Position numbers and translations under genes: made by a program. From assembly GCA_045648175.1 (NCBI GenBank), contig JAZRNN010000030.1, forward strand, positions 15,404 to 79,403: a stretch of DNA of 64,000 nt. The letters run 5' to 3'. Below are positions 1 through 8,370 of this stretch, piece after piece. Each line of letters starts with the position of its first letter. The stretch's first letter is position 1. Source of the stretch: SIG440 sp045648175 (GTDB taxonomy: Bacteria > Bacillota > Clostridia > Monoglobales > Monoglobaceae). Below the pieces are notes generated by a model that was given only the letters and a program-made list of their open reading frames with translations, was not told the DNA's origin and made no database searches.

Positions 1-714
1 CATATAAAGGGTATGTGCACCGGGCCAGGAATTCATTCCGCAAATAAGATTTATAATCTCCCTTGCCGACTTTGACCAATCAATCTTTGCAGTTTCCTTT
101 GAAATCATCGGAGCATAGCACGACTCCGCATCATTCTGCTTTTCGGGTTTAAGCTCACCCTTTTCAAGCTGTTTTATTGTTTCAATCATTAAGTCTGCAC
201 TTAAAACCATAAGTCGGTCGTGAAGATGGTCGGCAGTTTCGTACTCTGCGATTTCTGTCTCGCATTTAAGAAGCATATCACCCGTATCAAGACCTTTTTC
301 CATCAGCATTGAGGTAATACCCGTCTTTTTTTCACCGTTTACAACCACCCATTGTATAGGACCTGCACCACGGTATTTGGGAAGAAGCGATGCGTGCATA
401 TTAATACATCCATACTTGGGAAAATTCAGTATATACTCAGGCAAAATTTTGCCGTACGCCACAACAATTATAAGGTCAGGCATAAGTTCATCAAGTTCTG
501 CCTTAAAAGCAAAATCCTTCAGGGTTTCAGGTTGAAAAACCTTTATACCATTTTCCTCAGCACATACCTTAACGGGTGGCGGTGTCAGTTTATGCCCTCT
601 GCCTGCTGGCTTGTCCGGCTGGGTTACCGCACCAACAATTTCGTGCTCGGATTTTATAAGTGCCTCTAAACAAGGAACTGCAAATTCGGGAGTTCCCATA
701 AACAAAATTTTCAT
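1..714 (-). CDS. fmt: Methionyl-tRNA formyltransferase, C-terminus cut by window edge
   Basis: Transfers a formyl group from 10-formyl-THF to initiator Met-tRNA in the cytoplasm. Translating the minus strand from the ATG at 714 gives 238 open codons running off the window: the N-terminus MKILFMGTPEFAVP, the hallmark HASLLPKYRGAGPIQW around residue 110, and a later NSWPGAHT motif, all typical of Fmt. About 70-80 C-terminal residues lie outside. An AGGAG ribosome binding site sits 9 nt before the ATG. It is the distal gene of the yicC-def operon, 26 nt after def, the usual pairing since deformylase removes the formyl group later. Family assignment is firm. Confidence 0.97.
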   Translation of the reverse strand, partial: MKILFMGTPEFAVPCLEALIKSEHEIVGAVTQPDKPAGRGHKLTPPPVKVCAEENGIKVFQPETLKDFAFKAELDELMPDLIIVVAYGKILPEYILNFPKYGCINMHASLLPKYRGAGPIQWVVVNGEKKTGITSMLMEKGLDTGDMLLKCETEIAEYETADHLHDRLMVLSADLMIETIKQLEKGELKPEKQNDAESCYAPMISKETAKIDWSKSAREIINLICGMNSWPGAHTLYM

Positions 715-740
715 ATATCTACTCCTGACAGAACTTAATT

Positions 741-1202
741 CTAATTATTTTCCAAGTCAACCCATTCTTCAACCAAATCCATAAACATCTTTCCATCAAG
801 ATGCTCGGTTTCGTGACAGAATGCTCTTGCAAGAAGGTCTTCGCCCACGTATTCGTGCCATTCACCCTTGCGGTCCTGTGCACGAACTGTCACCTTTTTA
901 GGACGGGTAACAATTCCGTACTTGCCGGGGTTACTCAGACAACCCTCAGCCCCGGTCTGCAAACCTTCTGTGCTGATAATCTCGGGGTTAATAAGTTCGA
1001 TAGGACCTTCGTCAATGTCAATTACAGCAATGCGTCGTAAAATTCCTACCTGAGGAGCAGCAAGTCCTGCACCGCCCGAATCATAGAGAGTGTCAAACAA
1101 ATCATTTACCAATTCGTTTAATCTGTCATCAAATTTTTCAACGGGACGGCATTTTTTGGTTAAAACATCATCACCTAGAGTTACAATCTTTCTTATAGCC
1201 AT
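741..1202 (-). CDS. def: Peptide deformylase
   Basis: Metallohydrolase that removes the N-formyl group from nascent proteins. All three family motifs are visible in 153 residues: GGAGLAAPQVG (43-53), EGCLSNPG with the metal-ligand Cys at 88, and HETEH at 130-134 giving the two His ligands and the catalytic Glu. The SNP in motif 2, where most family members have SVP, is a mild variation. Length fits the compact type 1 enzymes. It lies between priA and fmt on the same strand, the standard bacterial arrangement. Confidence 0.97.
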   Translation of the reverse strand: MAIRKIVTLGDDVLTKKCRPVEKFDDRLNELVNDLFDTLYDSGGAGLAAPQVGILRRIAVIDIDEGPIELINPEIISTEGLQTGAEGCLSNPGKYGIVTRPKKVTVRAQDRKGEWHEYVGEDLLARAFCHETEHLDGKMFMDLVEEWVDLENN

Positions 1203-1240
1203 AATAATTCGTACCTTTCATGCTTTTGTAATGTTTGTTA

Positions 1241-3478
1241 TCAATACATATTGATTGGATTAATGTCAATACTTAAATACACCTGGCTTTTTGAGCCTTC
1301 ATGTTTTTCATAGATTTCGCGCAAAAAATTATGAATTTTATCATAATCATTGCATTTAAGCAAGATTCTGTATCTGAAATTATTCTTTATTTTTGAAATA
1401 GGAGCTGGTGCAGGACCTGTTTTTGAAAAGATGTTTTTATCATTTCGCATATGCCTGTCAAAAGCCTTACCGATATCCTCGATTACCGATTTTACCGATT
1501 GCTCGTCCTCACCCGTTACCATTATATATATTATGTCACAAAACGGCGGATAATTCAACCTTTTTCTTTGCATTATCTCATTTTCATAAAAAGAAATATA
1601 ATCATGCTCTTTTGCAAAGTTTATCGTGGTGTTTGCCGGCTGATAGGTCTGAATTACTGCCCGTCCCTTTAAATCACCTCTGCCTGCTCTGCCACAGACT
1701 TGAGTGAAGAGCGAAAATCCCCTTTCATTTGCGCGAAAATCATCCACCGCAAGCGATGTATCTGCCGCCAGAACTCCAACTAAAGTAACATCGTGGAAAT
1801 CAAGTCCCTTTGTCACCATTTGTGTTCCCAGCAAAATATCCGCACCGCCTTTTGAAAATTCGTCAAGGATTTTTTCGTGACCGCCCTTTTGGGAGGTTGT
1901 GTCGGTGTCCATTCTTAAAACCTTTGCAGAGGGAAACATCCTGTATAGTTCCTCCTCGATTTTTTGAGTGCCTGTACCGAAATATTTAACATATTCCGAG
2001 CCACAGGACGGACACTCAGTAACATTCCTCTGTGTATATCCGCAATAATGACAAGAAAGCAAATCCTTGCCCTTGTGATAAGTCATTGCAATACTGCAGT
2101 CGGGGCAGTTGATAACCTCACCGCATTCACGGCAGGAAACAAAGGTTGAATAACCTCTTCTGTTTAAAAACAGAATTGTTTTTTGCCCATTATCCAGATT
2201 TTTCTGTATCTCTCTTTGCAATTTAAGGCTTATAGGCGAACGATTTTTGTTTTCAAAAAGTTCGCTTCGCATATCCACAATATTTACCTCAGGCATAGCC
2301 CCCTGATTATAACGTTTTGTCATTTCAAACAGGGTATACTCGCCCTGCTTAGCCTTGTAAAACTCTGAAATTGACGGGGTTGCAGATGCAAGAAGTAATA
2401 TTGAGTCTTCATCTTGAGCACGTTTTTCTGCAACATCAATTGCGTGGTATCTTGGACTTGTTTCTGACTTGTAACTGTTTTCGTGTTCTTCGTCAAGGAT
2501 TATAATACCAATATTCTTAAAGGGTGCAAAAATCGCTGATCTTGCGCCCACAACTACCTTTACCTCACCGTTTTTTATTTTGTTCCATTGGTCAAAACGC
2601 TCACCACTAGACAGTGCACTGTGAATAACCGCCACCGAATTGCCGAAACGTGACACAAATCGCTGTACCATCTGCGGAGTAAGGGAAATTTCGGGCACAA
2701 GCATAATTGCATTTTTTCCCTTTTGTATAGCCCTTTCGATTGCCTGCAAAAAAACTTCGGTCTTGCCGCTGCCGGTAACACCGCGAAGAAGAATTCTCTC
2801 AAATTTTTCTTCATCAATTGTTTTGTATAGATGGTCAATTACTGTCTTTTGTTCAGGTGTAGGGGTATATGCCACTGTTTTTTCGTATTTTGTTTCGTCA
2901 TAGGCACGCCTTTCAATCTGTTGGGTATCGGTTGTGATATATCCCTTTTCTTGCAACGCTTTTATTGCTTCATAACTGCCGCCTTTTTCACGTACAAGTT
3001 TTGCAAACGGCATCGAATCGCTCATCAAAAGAGCCTCGATAATTCTAGCCTGAGCCACCGCACCTTTTTCGCGAAGTGCATTTGCAATACCAAAAGCCGC
3101 CTCTCTGCCAAGTTTAAGTGATGCAATATTCACACTTTTTTCTTTGACTCCTGTTGTCATTCCCGGAGGCATAGCAAGACGGATAGCCTGATATAAAGAA
3201 CAAAAATATTTGCGACTTACCCACAAGCATAGCTCTAAAATCCACGGCTCACATACAGGGGTACTTCCTTGTATACTGCAAATTTCCTTAAGATTTTTAA
3301 AATTGCTTGAGTCTTTTATCCCTATGACAATCCCGTCAACTGTGCGGTTGCCCCACCCAAAAGGCACCAAAACACGCATACCCACCGACAGCTTTTCAGC
3401 AAGAGCTTCGGGTACCGAATAATCAAAGACTTTATCTATATTTTGTTCCTTATTGTTTAAAACTACCTGTGCAATCAT
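1241..3478 (-). CDS. priA: Primosomal protein N' (PriA helicase)
   Basis: Superfamily 2 3'-5' helicase that reloads the replisome at stalled forks. The 745-residue protein has an N-terminal DNA-binding region, Walker A in GVTGSGKTE (about residue 235), a DEEH box, a cysteine-rich zinc-binding insert (CRECGE, CPDC, CHYCG, CPSCG at about 455-495) and the late helicase motif CGRAGRGD. Length is normal for the family. The gene is preceded by rpoZ with a 73-nt gap containing a hairpin, and the ribosome binding site is weak (GGG-rich, about 9 nt upstream of the ATG). Function is secure. Confidence 0.97.
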   Translation of the reverse strand: MIAQVVLNNKEQNIDKVFDYSVPEALAEKLSVGMRVLVPFGWGNRTVDGIVIGIKDSSNFKNLKEICSIQGSTPVCEPWILELCLWVSRKYFCSLYQAIRLAMPPGMTTGVKEKSVNIASLKLGREAAFGIANALREKGAVAQARIIEALLMSDSMPFAKLVREKGGSYEAIKALQEKGYITTDTQQIERRAYDETKYEKTVAYTPTPEQKTVIDHLYKTIDEEKFERILLRGVTGSGKTEVFLQAIERAIQKGKNAIMLVPEISLTPQMVQRFVSRFGNSVAVIHSALSSGERFDQWNKIKNGEVKVVVGARSAIFAPFKNIGIIILDEEHENSYKSETSPRYHAIDVAEKRAQDEDSILLLASATPSISEFYKAKQGEYTLFEMTKRYNQGAMPEVNIVDMRSELFENKNRSPISLKLQREIQKNLDNGQKTILFLNRRGYSTFVSCRECGEVINCPDCSIAMTYHKGKDLLSCHYCGYTQRNVTECPSCGSEYVKYFGTGTQKIEEELYRMFPSAKVLRMDTDTTSQKGGHEKILDEFSKGGADILLGTQMVTKGLDFHDVTLVGVLAADTSLAVDDFRANERGFSLFTQVCGRAGRGDLKGRAVIQTYQPANTTINFAKEHDYISFYENEIMQRKRLNYPPFCDIIYIMVTGEDEQSVKSVIEDIGKAFDRHMRNDKNIFSKTGPAPAPISKIKNNFRYRILLKCNDYDKIHNFLREIYEKHEGSKSQVYLSIDINPINMY

Positions 3479-3505
3479 ATAATCCCAAAAACCCTTTAAA
3501 ATTCA

Positions 3506-3534
3506 AGGACTACTTCAAAAACAGAAGCAGTCCT
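3506..3534 (-). other. Intercistronic hairpin rpoZ-priA
   Basis: AGGACT pairs with AGTCCT, followed by one mismatch and four more pairs around a 7-nt loop. There is no strong U-tract on the coding strand, so it is more likely an RNA processing or stability element, or a partial terminator, than a full stop to transcription. Confidence 0.45.
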
Positions 3535-3551
3535 GTGCCATTATAAAAATA

Positions 3552-3788
3552 TTATTCAGCATCTTCTGTCAGAATTTCTTCCTGAACTTCCTTGACGGGC
3601 TTTACAGCCTCGATTTTACCCTCGTAAATTTCATTTACTGCAACAGTTACATCCTTAGATGTTTCAACATCAGCAAGTCTGGGGGCACCATCAACCAATT
3701 GTCTTGTTCGTTTAGCTGTTTCAATAACCAGCGCATATCTGCTGCCTGTTTTCTCTACAAGCTCTGTAATAGGGGGATAAATCATCAT
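3552..3788 (-). CDS. rpoZ: RNA polymerase omega subunit
   Basis: Small 78-residue chaperone of the beta' subunit. The N-terminal half has the omega signature: MMIYPPITEL followed by GSRYALVIETAKRTRQL, then a variable acidic tail. It starts one nucleotide after the gmk stop and is part of the conserved remA-gmk-rpoZ-priA order of Firmicutes. Two adjacent ATG codons (3788 and 3785) are possible starts; the AGGAG site is 10 or 13 nt away, which favours the first. Confidence 0.95.
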   Translation of the reverse strand: MMIYPPITELVEKTGSRYALVIETAKRTRQLVDGAPRLADVETSKDVTVAVNEIYEGKIEAVKPVKEVQEEILTEDAE

Positions 3789-3789
3789 T

Positions 3790-4359
3790 TTACATCTTCT
3801 CCTTTTCTTTTTTCATAATAGTTTCTATATCGCAAATTGCAGTTTCCAAAACGTCATTGATAACTATATAATCATACTTATCCTTTTGCTCAAGTTCTGT
3901 CTTTGCGGCATTTACACGTTTTTCGATTTGTTCCTCAGTTTCAGTTCCTCTGCCACGAAGCCGTTCGTACAAAACCTCTTCACTAAGCGGTGCAATGAAA
4001 ATAGAAACTGCATCGGGGCGTCTTTCCATAACCTTCAGCGCACCCTGAACCTCGATTTCAAGAATTACATCCTTTCCCGAATTCAGCTTTTCGTCAACAG
4101 GGTCGACAGGTGTACCATAATAATTGTCATTATATACCGCCCATTCAAGGAATTTATCTGCATCAATCATTGACCTGAATTCTTCCTTTGTTTTAAAGAA
4201 GTAAGTCACACCGTCCTTGTCAATCAGTCTGGGGGCACGGGTTGTCGCCGAAATTGATACCGACATATCTTTATTTCTTTCAACCAACTGTTGACAAATT
4301 GTTCCTTTGCCAACACCCGAAGGACCTGAAATCACATAAAGAATACCTTTATTCTTCAC
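3790..4359 (-). CDS. gmk: Guanylate kinase
   Basis: Phosphorylates GMP to GDP with ATP. The 189-residue product carries the P-loop GPSGVGKGT near the N-terminus, the GMP-binding region ISATTRAPR, and the YYGTP segment typical of the family. The longest frame opens with TTG at 4365, but GTG at 4359 is preferred because the GGGGAG site is then 7 nt away rather than touching the start. The start overlaps the end of remA by 11 nt, suggesting translational coupling. Confidence 0.96.
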   Translation of the reverse strand: MKNKGILYVISGPSGVGKGTICQQLVERNKDMSVSISATTRAPRLIDKDGVTYFFKTKEEFRSMIDADKFLEWAVYNDNYYGTPVDPVDEKLNSGKDVILEIEVQGALKVMERRPDAVSIFIAPLSEEVLYERLRGRGTETEEQIEKRVNAAKTELEQKDKYDYIVINDVLETAICDIETIMKKEKEKM

Positions 4360-4633
4360 TTTCAATCTCCCCCTCGTCCTTGGTGTCTGTCAAATCTTCC
4401 TTAACAGCCGCACGACCTGCAATAGTTTCGGTCTGTATCGCTGACAGGATGATGTGGTCACTGTCTGTAATAATTACCGCACGGGTACGGCGTCCGCAGG
4501 ATGCATCAATAAGCAACCCCTTGTCACGTGCATCCTGTACAATACGTTTTATCGGTGCAGATTCGGGGCTGACAATTGCCACCACTCTGTCACCTGAAAC
4601 AATATTACCAAAACCTATGTTTATCAGTTTCAT
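4349..4633 (-). CDS. remA: Extracellular matrix regulator RemA (DUF370)
   Basis: 94-residue protein of the RemA/DUF370 family, which in Bacillus subtilis is a DNA-binding activator of biofilm matrix operons. The conserved N-terminus MKLINIGFGN and the CGRRTRAVI and DSDHIILSA motifs match. The synteny yicC-remA-gmk-rpoZ is the standard Firmicutes arrangement and supports the call independently. The acidic C-terminus (EGEIESEE) overlaps gmk. What it regulates in this organism cannot be told from the sequence. Confidence 0.95.
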   Translation of the reverse strand: MKLINIGFGNIVSGDRVVAIVSPESAPIKRIVQDARDKGLLIDASCGRRTRAVIITDSDHIILSAIQTETIAGRAAVKEDLTDTKDEGEIESEE

Positions 4634-4659
4634 AAAAAATCTCGCCTTTCCGTCAATCT

Positions 4660-5535
4660 TTATTCGATATTCTGAATCTGTTCTCTTATTTTTTCGATTT
4701 CAGATTTCATATCAACAATGATTTTTGAAATTTCCACATCGTTTGCCTTTGAGCCCATTGTGTTGGTTTCACGGTTCATTTCCTGAATCATAAAATCAAG
4801 CTTTTTGCCTATCGGCTGGTCGGTCTTTATTGCATTGCGGAATTCCTTTATGTGACTTGCCAGTCTGACGGTTTCTTCACCGATATCGGTGCGCTCTGCA
4901 TAAATTGCAGCTTCTGCAATTATTCTGGTTTCTTCAATATTAACATCTGTAAGAATCTCGTTCATCTTCTTTTCAAGGCGTGCACGGTATTCCGCAACAA
5001 TCTCGGGATAACGTTTTTCAACTAGGTGAAGATTTGCCTCAAGGTTGTTAAGATGCTCACAAATATCGGCTTCCATATTTTTGCCCTCGCAAATTCTGGT
5101 ATTAACAAAATCTACTGCTGCCTCTTTGAAAACATCTGTTATAATGTTTGTGATATATTCTTCATCCGCCTCGTCAGTTTCAATTTTAAAAATATCGTGG
5201 TACTGAGCAATGGTTGAGATTTTAACATCATCTTCAACCCCAAGCTCTGCCGCCGCCTTTAAAGCATTTATATAGCTTGTGGCAACCTCGCGGTCAAGAG
5301 TGATGCTTTTATCGCTGCCCTCTATACGTTCAACCGAAACAAAAACCTCTACCTTGCCACGTGAAATATACTTTGCGGCAGTCTGACGAATTTTATCTTC
5401 AACAAAATAATAATACTTTGGAACTCTTACCGCAAGGTCAAGATATCTGTGGTTAACCGATTTAAGATTAACCTTAATATTAAACTGGTCAACTGCCTTT
5501 TCGGCTCTGCCAAAGCCTGTCATACTTTTGAGCAT
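4660..5535 (-). CDS. yicC: YicC family endoribonuclease
   Basis: 291 residues beginning MLKSMTGFGRAE, the diagnostic YicC N-terminus, and ending with a DUF1732-type C-terminal domain (the EMNRETNTMGSKAND segment). Characterised members are endoribonucleases involved in small-RNA turnover. It is the first gene of the minus-strand operon, 26 nt ahead of remA, transcribed from the promoter at 5596-5624 with a leader of about 55 nt. Confidence 0.94.
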   Translation of the reverse strand: MLKSMTGFGRAEKAVDQFNIKVNLKSVNHRYLDLAVRVPKYYYFVEDKIRQTAAKYISRGKVEVFVSVERIEGSDKSITLDREVATSYINALKAAAELGVEDDVKISTIAQYHDIFKIETDEADEEYITNIITDVFKEAAVDFVNTRICEGKNMEADICEHLNNLEANLHLVEKRYPEIVAEYRARLEKKMNEILTDVNIEETRIIAEAAIYAERTDIGEETVRLASHIKEFRNAIKTDQPIGKKLDFMIQEMNRETNTMGSKANDVEISKIIVDMKSEIEKIREQIQNIE

Positions 5536-5595
5536 TATACTCTACCTCCTATGCTCCGGATTTCATTTGCACACACTCCGAGCAATACTATATTG

Positions 5596-5624
5596 ATTAT
5601 ATCACATATTTCCAAAAAAATCAA
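5596..5624 (-). promoter_or_regulatory. Sigma-A promoter of the yicC-fmt operon
   Basis: On the minus strand TTGATT (5619-5624), a 17-bp spacer and TATAAT (5596-5601) with an extended TG-A-TATAAT. It faces away from the rqcH promoter 8 bp further along. Confidence 0.85.
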
Positions 5625-5631
5625 ATAATAT

Positions 5632-5660
5632 TTGAAAAAATTTCACTTTTGGTGTATACT
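5632..5660 (+). promoter_or_regulatory. Sigma-A promoter of rqcH
   Basis: TTGAAA (5632-5637), exactly 17 bp, TATACT (5655-5660); the expected start of transcription is about 40 nt before the rqcH ATG. It is back to back with the yicC promoter. Confidence 0.82.
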
Positions 5661-5705
5661 GATAAAAAGAGTTAAAAAATATTGTATAGCATAGGGGAAA
5701 TTACC

Positions 5706-7463
5706 ATGGCATTTGACGGATTTGTTACCCAAGGCATTGTTGAAGAATTAAAAAACATACTGCTTCTCGGCAAAATTGACAAGATTTATCAGCCCGAAAA
5801 GGACGAGCTTACCATATCTGTACGCACGACTGACGGCACATTCCGTCTGCTTCTTTCTGCTGCAACCGCAAACCCACGCCTTCATCTTTCAGAAGCACCG
5901 CGTCAAAACCCCATAAACGCCCCGCTTTTTTGTATGATACTGCGTAAGCATCTGTCAGGCGGAAAGATTGTTGCCATAAATCAGCAGGGTTTTGACCGTA
6001 TTGTAAAGTTTGATATCGAATGCTATACCGAAATGGGTGACCTGACTCAAAAAAGCCTGATTATAGAGATTATGGGCAGACACAGCAATATTATTCTTAT
6101 ACAGAATGAAAACAAGATTATTGACAGCATCAAACATGTTGATTTTACCACAAGCGGAGTACGTCAGGTTCTGCCCGGGTTATTTTACGAATTACCTCCT
6201 GCACAGGACAAATGCAACCCTCAGGAAATTTCAGTTGATGCTTTAGGCGCAAAAATCACTAATCTTGCAAAAGACACGCTTATGGATAAATTCCTTGTTT
6301 CAGAATTCATCGGTATGAGTCCTCTGCTTGCAAGGGAAATTGTATACAGGTATTCAGGCGACACCAAGGTATCATCAGGCGATGTTGACTCAATGGAATT
6401 TGCCCGTCACACCGCAGACTTTATCGCATCTGTTATATCAGGCAAAGAAAATCCTTGCGTAATTAAGGACGAAAACGAAAAACCTCTCGCCTTTTCTTGC
6501 GTGGAACTTACCCAATACAAAGGCGCCGGCAAAATTATTCCCTGTGAATTTTTAAGCTATGCCGTTGAAGAATTTTTTTCGGCACGGGATATGCACGACC
6601 GACTGACGCAAAAATCATCAGGGACAATAAAAACAATTACAAATAACATTGACCGATGCGAAAAGAAAATAGCAATCCACCGTGATATTTTGGAAAAATC
6701 AAAAGACCGCGAAAAATACAAAATCTATGGAGATTTGCTTACCGCAAATCTTTACCGAATCGAGCAGGGAATGTCCTCTATAACCGTACAGAACTATTAC
6801 TCCGAAAATTATGAAGATATAACTATTTCGCTTAAACCTGAGCTTTCACCATCAAGAAATGCGCAACGATATTACAAGCTTTATACAAAAGCAAAAACCG
6901 CTGAAGAGCACTCGACCGAACAGTTAAAGAGTGCCAAAGAAGAACGTGCATACCTTGAAACAGTTCTTGACGCAGTTACCCGTGCGACAAGCTATGCAGA
7001 TATCAGCGAAATACGTGAAGAGCTTGCCGAGCAAGGATACATTTCATCAGGAAACCCAAAAAAGAAAAAGAATCAGCAAAAATCCAAGCCTTTGGAATTT
7101 ACCTCATCGGACGGATATACCATTTTAGTAGGCAGAAACAACAAACAAAATGACGAGCTTACAATCAGAACAGCCTATTCCTCCGATATGTGGCTTCACA
7201 CCAAGGTCATTCCCGGCTCCCACGTAATAATCCGCACAAATGGAACGGGTGAAATACCCGATAACACTTTAGTCGAGGCTGCCACAATTGCGGCATATTA
7301 CAGCAAGGCTCAAAACTCAAAAGGCGTTGGTGTTGATTATACACTTATAAAGAATATCCGCAAGCCAAACGGCTCAAAGCCCGGGTTTGTAATTTACGAA
7401 ACAAATTATACAGTATATGTAGACCCCGATGAACAGCTGGTCAATAAACTTAAAAAAAGATAA
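5706..7463 (+). CDS. rqcH: Rqc2/NFACT ribosome quality control protein RqcH
   Basis: 585 residues. N-terminal NFACT-N domain starting MAFDGFVTQG, a central coiled-coil (about 290-420), then a basic linker with KKKKNQQK and the C-terminal NFACT-R domain with MWLHTKVIPGSHVII. Bacterial RqcH binds stalled 50S subunits and recruits tRNA-Ala to add alanine tails; older annotations call it fibronectin-binding protein. The open frame extends 8 codons upstream, but the AGGGGA site 7 nt before the ATG at 5706 and the family N-terminus fix the start. A single-gene transcript is likely, ending at the hairpin just after the stop. Confidence 0.94.
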   Translation: MAFDGFVTQGIVEELKNILLLGKIDKIYQPEKDELTISVRTTDGTFRLLLSAATANPRLHLSEAPRQNPINAPLFCMILRKHLSGGKIVAINQQGFDRIVKFDIECYTEMGDLTQKSLIIEIMGRHSNIILIQNENKIIDSIKHVDFTTSGVRQVLPGLFYELPPAQDKCNPQEISVDALGAKITNLAKDTLMDKFLVSEFIGMSPLLAREIVYRYSGDTKVSSGDVDSMEFARHTADFIASVISGKENPCVIKDENEKPLAFSCVELTQYKGAGKIIPCEFLSYAVEEFFSARDMHDRLTQKSSGTIKTITNNIDRCEKKIAIHRDILEKSKDREKYKIYGDLLTANLYRIEQGMSSITVQNYYSENYEDITISLKPELSPSRNAQRYYKLYTKAKTAEEHSTEQLKSAKEERAYLETVLDAVTRATSYADISEIREELAEQGYISSGNPKKKKNQQKSKPLEFTSSDGYTILVGRNNKQNDELTIRTAYSSDMWLHTKVIPGSHVIIRTNGTGEIPDNTLVEAATIAAYYSKAQNSKGVGVDYTLIKNIRKPNGSKPGFVIYETNYTVYVDPDEQLVNKLKKR

Positions 7464-7464
7464 A

Positions 7465-7500
7465 AAAAATGGTGAAATACTATTGTATTTCACCATTTTT
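7465..7500. terminator. Bidirectional terminator between rqcH and the acetyltransferase
   Basis: A perfect 16-bp stem (7465-7480 with 7485-7500) around the loop tatt, A-rich on one flank and T-rich on the other, so it can work in both directions. Its left arm contains the last codon and stop of the convergent acetyltransferase gene. Confidence 0.92.
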
Positions 7501-8292
7501 GTATAAATCTTCATTTATCGGAAGGTCATTATCAAGAAGCTCACCAAAGTTGTTGTTCTTATAAATAAGCTCTATAACTTCCTTCATTTTCCTTGTACTA
7601 CAAAGCTGAACCTTTGCGTTTCCGATACAGCCGTCCTCAATACATCCAAAAAATCTGAAAGGTGCCTCAAACTTGGGAAAGTATATCGAAACATCAGGGA
7701 TTTTGCTGTCAAACCAATGCAGATGGCGCTTTTCTTCTCTGCCGTCTTTGTGAACAATTGTCCTTTCAACCATATGTTCTGTCAGGCGGTCGGGCACATC
7801 AAGCATTTCTTCAACACAATGGATAAATGTATTTTTCTCCTGGCCTACGCCAATTAAAAGTACATATCCATCCTGAGCAAACATTTTTCCGTAGCAGCCT
7901 TTGGGGTTGGCAGGGGTATCAGCAAAAGCCTCATTTTCGACAAAACTTTCTGCCAGTTGTCTGTCACCAAATACAGTCATTGAATGGGTGGGGTGCAAAG
8001 TTCTTACGCCATCGGGATGCGCCGCCGCAAGTCTAGGAAAAACACCAATACAGCTTTCTGCCTTTCTGCGGTCATATACAAGGCTATTCCATGTATGTGT
8101 CGGCACACATAAAAGTCCGCCATCACCGGCAAAGAATTCAATTAATGCATCAAGGAGAGTTTCCCCTCCGCCTTCTATCTCACCAACTGCCTTCAACGAT
8201 GTGTGTACTGTCACAATTTTCCCCTTTATATGACGGAATTGCTCCAACTGCTTTATAATTTGCGGCTTTGTTATTAAAACTTTTGCAGACAT
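7480..8292 (-). CDS. AAC(3)-fold N-acetyltransferase
   Basis: 270 residues of the antibiotic N-acetyltransferase fold that includes aminoglycoside 3-N-acetyltransferases. Visible family landmarks are VHTSLKAVGEIEGGGETLL near the N-terminus, VPTHTWNS, LHPTHSMTVFG and LLIGVGQEKNTFIH. Many chromosomal members of this family (YokD-like) do not confer aminoglycoside resistance, so the substrate is open. The start at 8292 (MSAKVLITK) is chosen over a frame 8 codons longer because AGGAG lies 7 nt upstream. It is last in the accessory run on this strand, and its stop lies inside the terminator stem. Confidence 0.88.
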   Translation of the reverse strand: MSAKVLITKPQIIKQLEQFRHIKGKIVTVHTSLKAVGEIEGGGETLLDALIEFFAGDGGLLCVPTHTWNSLVYDRRKAESCIGVFPRLAAAHPDGVRTLHPTHSMTVFGDRQLAESFVENEAFADTPANPKGCYGKMFAQDGYVLLIGVGQEKNTFIHCVEEMLDVPDRLTEHMVERTIVHKDGREEKRHLHWFDSKIPDVSIYFPKFEAPFRFFGCIEDGCIGNAKVQLCSTRKMKEVIELIYKNNNFGELLDNDLPINEDLYKNGEIQ

Positions 8293-8370
8293 ATTATTTC
8301 TCCTATTTATACTCACATAAAGACAGGTTTAATTTCTCAAAGTTTCTAAATACTTTTTTGTCCTTTTGAA